This document shows, in pieces, positions 61,156 through 64,000 of a stretch of 64,000 nt of DNA; the stretch's first letter is position 1; each line of letters opens with the position of its first letter. The position numbers were made by a program, and so were the translations under genes. A model generated the notes under the pieces. The model had not been told where the DNA came from, did not search any database, and was given only the letters and a program-made list of their open reading frames with translations. The DNA is from Kocuria varians (GTDB lineage Bacteria > Actinomycetota > Actinomycetes > Actinomycetales > Micrococcaceae). Location of the stretch: assembly GCF_006539885.1 (NCBI RefSeq), contig NZ_BJNW01000002.1:124001-188000 (forward strand), written 5' to 3'.

Positions 61156-61929
61156 GTGATCGACCTGACCATCGAGGACGAGACCGCCCGCGTGGTGCTC
61201 AACGCGCCCCAGAAGATGAACTCGCTGGACCGCGACGCCCTGACCGAGCTCTCGGCCGCCTACACGGAGGCGGAGGCGGCCGGGGTGCGCGCGCTCGTGC
61301 TCACCGGCGAGGGCCGGGCGTTCTGCGCCGGCCGCGACATCTCTGGGGTGGACCCGGCCACCGACGACACCGCCGGATACCTGGACGGGACGCTGCAGCC
61401 GCTGCTGCGCCAGATCTCCGCGTTCCCCGCCCCCACGTTCGCCGCGGTGCAGGGGGCCTGCCTGGGCGTGGGGCTCGGCCTGGCGATCGCCACGGACGTG
61501 GTCTACGTGGCGGAGAACGCGAAGATCGGCTCGCCGTTCGCCAACCTGGGAGCGATCCTCGACTCCGGCGGGCACGCCCTGTTCACCGAGCGGCTCGGGG
61601 CACACCGCGCCCTGGACCTGATCTACACCGGTGACCTCATGAGCGGTGCGGAGGCCGTGGCCGCGGGACTGTTCTCGCGCGCCGTGCCCGCGGAGGAGCT
61701 GCTCGAGTTCACCCTCGAACGGGTCCGGAAGGCGGCACACGGCGCCACGCAGTCGTTCATCGCGTCCAAGCGGCTCGTCGCCCAGGTCCGCGACGAGCGC
61801 GCCGGGCTGTGGGACTCCATGGCCGGCGAGAACCGCGTCCAGGCCGAACTCGCCGCCACTGCCGACTACCGGGAGGGCTTCAAGGCCTTCCAGGAGAAGC
61901 GGCCGCCGCGCTTCACCGGCAAGCCCTGA
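61156..61929 (+). CDS. paaG: Enoyl-CoA hydratase/isomerase, probable 1,2-epoxyphenylacetyl-CoA isomerase
   Basis: Crotonase-family protein, 257 residues; PaaG converts ring-1,2-epoxyphenylacetyl-CoA to oxepin-CoA. Oxyanion loops FCAGRDISGVDP near 56-67 and AVQGACLGVGLGLAIATDVV near 96-115; the FANLGAILDSGG segment near 134 has Asp where classical hydratases have the second Glu, as in isomerases of this group. GTG start with CCGAGGAG. It follows paaE by about 100 bases with a hairpin between, so expression may be reduced relative to paaABCDE. Confidence 0.82.
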   Translation: MIDLTIEDETARVVLNAPQKMNSLDRDALTELSAAYTEAEAAGVRALVLTGEGRAFCAGRDISGVDPATDDTAGYLDGTLQPLLRQISAFPAPTFAAVQGACLGVGLGLAIATDVVYVAENAKIGSPFANLGAILDSGGHALFTERLGAHRALDLIYTGDLMSGAEAVAAGLFSRAVPAEELLEFTLERVRKAAHGATQSFIASKRLVAQVRDERAGLWDSMAGENRVQAELAATADYREGFKAFQEKRPPRFTGKP

Positions 61930-61933
61930 TCGC

Positions 61934-62016
61934 GGGTACCCGCCCCGTTGCATTTGCTCCGTCAGTGCAGGTTTTCGACCCCGCGGGCTGCACTTGCGCC
62001 GCCAGGCAGCGGTTCC
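61934..62016 (+). repeat. Dispersed repeat, copy 8 (left of tandem pair)
   Basis: 83-base unit containing CGTTGCATTTGCTCCGTCAG then TGCAGGTTTTCGACCCCGCG and CTGCACTTGCGCCGCCAGGC. It repeats as a direct copy 153 bases downstream. It shares TTTGCTCCGT(T/C)A-TGCAG with copies 1-7 but the left half is replaced by a GTGCAG/CTGCAC stem. Confidence 0.75.
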
Positions 62017-62086
62017 TGCGGGGCATCCGCCTTGGGCTCGCATGCGCGGACCGTGAACCTCCCGGGGTCAGGTCACACTCCTCTCG

Positions 62087-62169
62087 GGGCACCCACCCCG
62101 TTGCGTTTACTCCGTCAGTGCAGGTTTTCGACCCCGCGGGCTGCACTTACTCCGCCAGGCAGCAGTTCC
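62087..62169 (+). repeat. Dispersed repeat, copy 9 (right of tandem pair)
   Basis: Direct copy of 61934-62016 with few changes over the first 70 bases (TACTCCGTCAGTGCAGG, TTTTCGACCCCGCGGGCTGC). The 282-bp gap 61930-62211 between paaG and the formate/nitrite transporter relic consists almost wholly of these two copies. Confidence 0.75.
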
Positions 62170-62211
62170 GCACGGGCGAACGCGTGCACCCCGTGGCCTA
62201 CGCTGAACCGC

Positions 62212-63065
62212 ATGGCAGACACCCGCGACGGCGAGACCGCACGGCGTTCCTCCGGGCGCACCGCCCAGCCCCTCGAGGACGAGCTGGTCGAAGAGTTCCG
62301 CAACACCGTCCAGGAGGGTGCGGACCGGTTGCACCGCACGTGGCGGGCGCTGGTCGTCACCGGGCTGTTCGGCGGGATCGACGTGGGCCTGGGCATCATG
62401 GCCATGCTCGCCGTCATGGACGCCACCGGCTCGAAGCTGCTCGCGGGGATCGCGTTCGGCATCGGGCTGCTGGGGCCCTGCGCCTCGCCCACTCGGAGCT
62501 GTTCACCGAGGACTTCCTGCTGCCGCTCAACGCCGTGGTCGCGGGGCACGGGTCCTGGTGGTCGCTCGTGCGGCTGTGGACGGTCACCCTGGTCACCAAC
62601 CTCGTGGGTGGGTGGGCGTTCATGTGGGTGGTGGTCGCCGCGTTCCCGGACTTCTCCGACACCCTGGTGACCATCGCCTCCAGGTACGTCTCGGACGGCT
62701 TCGGTGTGGAGACTGTGTGCCTGGCCCTGCTCGCCGGCTCCACGATCACCCTCATGACCCGCATGCAGCAGGGCACCGGCGAGGACATGATGACCGCCGT
62801 GATCTCCCTGATCGGGGGGCTGCTCGTGGTGGGGCTGGGGATGCTCCACGGTGCGCTGAACTCGATCGTGATCTTCGGGGCCATGCACGCCGGGTGGGAC
62901 TACTCCTACCTGGACTGGCTCGGCTGGTTCGCGTGGGTCATCCCGCTGAACATGGTGGGCGGCATGGTGATCATCTCCCTGCCCCGGCTGGTCCGCACGT
63001 GGGAGCTGCTGATGGCGGAGCGGCACGGCGAGAAGATCTCGGACGCGACCGCCGAGGAGGACTGA
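62212..63065 (+). pseudogene. Formate/nitrite transporter (FocA/NirC family), single-base frameshift
   Basis: Pentameric channel family for formate or nitrite. The first frame from ATG 62212 reads LVEEFRNTVQEGADRLHRTW, then TM1 (ALVVTGLFGGIDVGLGIMAM) and GSKLLAGIAFGIGLLG; after the G-run at 62472-62475 the family sequence continues in another frame as LRLAHSELFTEDFLLPLNAV, then TM3-TM6 to a normal end near GEKISDATAEED. Adding one G to the run restores a 284-residue protein without other damage. So it is a recent mutation, a phase-variable tract or a sequencing error. The conserved (A/S)ELFTE(N/D) motif lies just after the shift. Confidence 0.8.
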
Positions 63066-63251
63066 ACGCGGCGTCGTCGGCCCCGGCTCCGGTCACCAGG
63101 GCACCCAGAAGCCCGCGGCGCAGCCCGCGGCCGCCCAAGGCACGCCCGGCGTGACGCCCGCGGTGTCGGGGCGGCCGTCACGGACGACCGGATGCGGCTT
63201 CGTCGGCACCAGACAGGTCCGACGCCGCCGTGGCGGCACCGGGGCGCGGGG

Positions 63252-63986
63252 TCAGTCCCGCACGCCCATGACCAGGAAGACGGCGGCCGCCACCGCCAGA
63301 CCCAGCGCCAGGAGGGGGCGGGGGTCCTGCGCGGCCACCCACCCGGTGACGCGTTCCACGTTGCGCGAGAGGGCGGGCACCTTCTCCCACGCCCACGTGA
63401 TGAGCCAGTACGGACCCACGACGGCGAGCAGGAACACCAGGAAGAACACCGCCTGCACGGCCAGGTGGGGGCTCAGCCCGGTGAAGAGGCGGCCGGCGAT
63501 GTACATGGTCGCCGGGCCGCTGACGCCCACCACGGTGTTGAGGAGCCCCAGGGTGACCATGCGGCGGGGCGAGTCCATCTCCTCGGACTTCGGGGCCCGG
63601 TGGGCCGTGCGGGGGCGGGTGCGCCAACGGACGAGCTCGACCACGGCGAGGACCGCGAGCAGCACCCCAGCGGTGAGGTCCACACCGCGCCGGACCAGCA
63701 GCTCCTTGGTGCGGTCCTCGAGCAGAGCGGTCAGGGTCTGCGGGTCCACCGTGCGGAAGACGACGAGCAGCAGCGTGGTGCCGAGCGCCATGCCCAGCGT
63801 CAGGAAGTGCACGGCACGGGCGGGATGGGCGTGGTGCGTGAGGATCCGCAGCACCAGCGCGTAGACGGTGGGCGAGAAGCCCATGACCAGGCCCAGCCCC
63901 AGCACGGAGGCCGTGCCACCCACCAGTGCGCTGATCGCCATTCCTGCCCGTTCCACCTCGTCGACGTCGGAAGTCCTGCGGTTCAT
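63252..63986 (-). CDS. Multi-pass membrane protein, possibly GAP/LysE-type
   Basis: Membrane protein of 244 residues with six hydrophobic segments: AISALVGGTASVLGLGLVMG (about 17-36), HFLTLGMALGTTLLLVVF, VDLTAGVLLAVLAVVELV, a charged loop (RTRPRTAHRAPKSEEMDSP, about 121-139), then MVTLGLLNTVVGVSGPATMY, VQAVFFLVFLLAVVGPYW and LLALGLAVAAAVFLVM. GFSPTVYALVLRIL resembles the start of GAP-family (Sap-like) exporters, but the match is by pattern only. ATG at 63986. No neighbour hints at a cargo. The gap 63066-63251 holds GCGGCGTCGTC at 63068-63078 and nothing else I can name. Confidence 0.65.
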   Translation of the reverse strand: MNRRTSDVDEVERAGMAISALVGGTASVLGLGLVMGFSPTVYALVLRILTHHAHPARAVHFLTLGMALGTTLLLVVFRTVDPQTLTALLEDRTKELLVRRGVDLTAGVLLAVLAVVELVRWRTRPRTAHRAPKSEEMDSPRRMVTLGLLNTVVGVSGPATMYIAGRLFTGLSPHLAVQAVFFLVFLLAVVGPYWLITWAWEKVPALSRNVERVTGWVAAQDPRPLLALGLAVAAAVFLVMGVRD

Positions 63987-64000
63987 CCTCGCACGTGGGA

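Noticed and set aside
1-64000. tRNA, rRNA, integrase, phage or replication-origin features
   Set aside because: I scanned the gaps for cloverleaf ends, DnaA-box clusters and recombinase genes and saw none.

Overview
The window is chromosomal DNA of a high-GC Gram-positive bacterium. Base composition, codon use, GTG starts, actinobacterial regulators (RamB-like, BioQ-like, PaaR-like) and the non-classical single-subunit cytochrome b of the succinate dehydrogenase point to Actinobacteria, most likely Micrococcaceae. Kocuria is my best guess, from general gene content rather than a database match. There is no tRNA, rRNA, CRISPR array, transposase or phage module. It is core-like metabolic sequence with a few accessory patches.

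Layout. 1-7 kb: an SsuC-type ABC permease, an AMP-forming acetyl-CoA synthetase, a cytochrome b plus iron-sulfur subunit of a succinate dehydrogenase/fumarate reductase with no flavoprotein gene between them, then a SAM-riboswitch-controlled metY with a CoA-binding protein. 7-16 kb: a hypothetical protein, three amino-acid-type transporters, ilvD and an FGGY kinase. 16.4-19.5 kb: a lactococcin-972-type bacteriocin immunity/export ABC locus with a nonsense codon in its ATPase, bracketed by two nearly identical 70-bp repeats. 19.7-25.9 kb: biotin genes bioB-bioA-bioF-bioD with a divergent BioQ-like repressor, an apparently leaderless bioB promoter covered by two operators, and low-complexity insertions in three of the enzymes. 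26-37 kb: GNAT, LysR/MHS transporter/hydroxyacid dehydrogenase, then a ketone-body set (atoE, thiolase, scoBA, iclR, bdh), and a second SAM riboswitch ahead of a MetE-core protein.

38-62 kb is dominated by phenylacetate catabolism. All steps from PaaK through the PaaABCDE epoxidase, PaaG, PaaZ, PaaF and PaaH to PaaJ are encoded, plus PaaI, PaaR and a candidate transporter, in five transcription units. Each unit carries the same palindromic operator next to its promoter, so they read as one PaaR regulon. Interspersed are a tandem lipoprotein family (two intact copies, one internally deleted), rraA, a ramB/aceA divergent pair for the glyoxylate shunt, and an orphan AAA ATPase of lower GC.

The products converge on acetyl-CoA, acetoacetyl-CoA and succinyl-CoA: acs, atoE/scoAB/thl/bdh and the paa pathway all supply acetyl-CoA, and aceA carries it anaplerotically.

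Between genes there are two recurring DNA elements I cannot assign to a known class: a dispersed 60-80 bp hairpin repeat (about ten copies, core TGCTCCGTTAGTGCAG) and an 11-mer, GACGACGCCGC, that recurs in most gaps and often forms inverted pairs.
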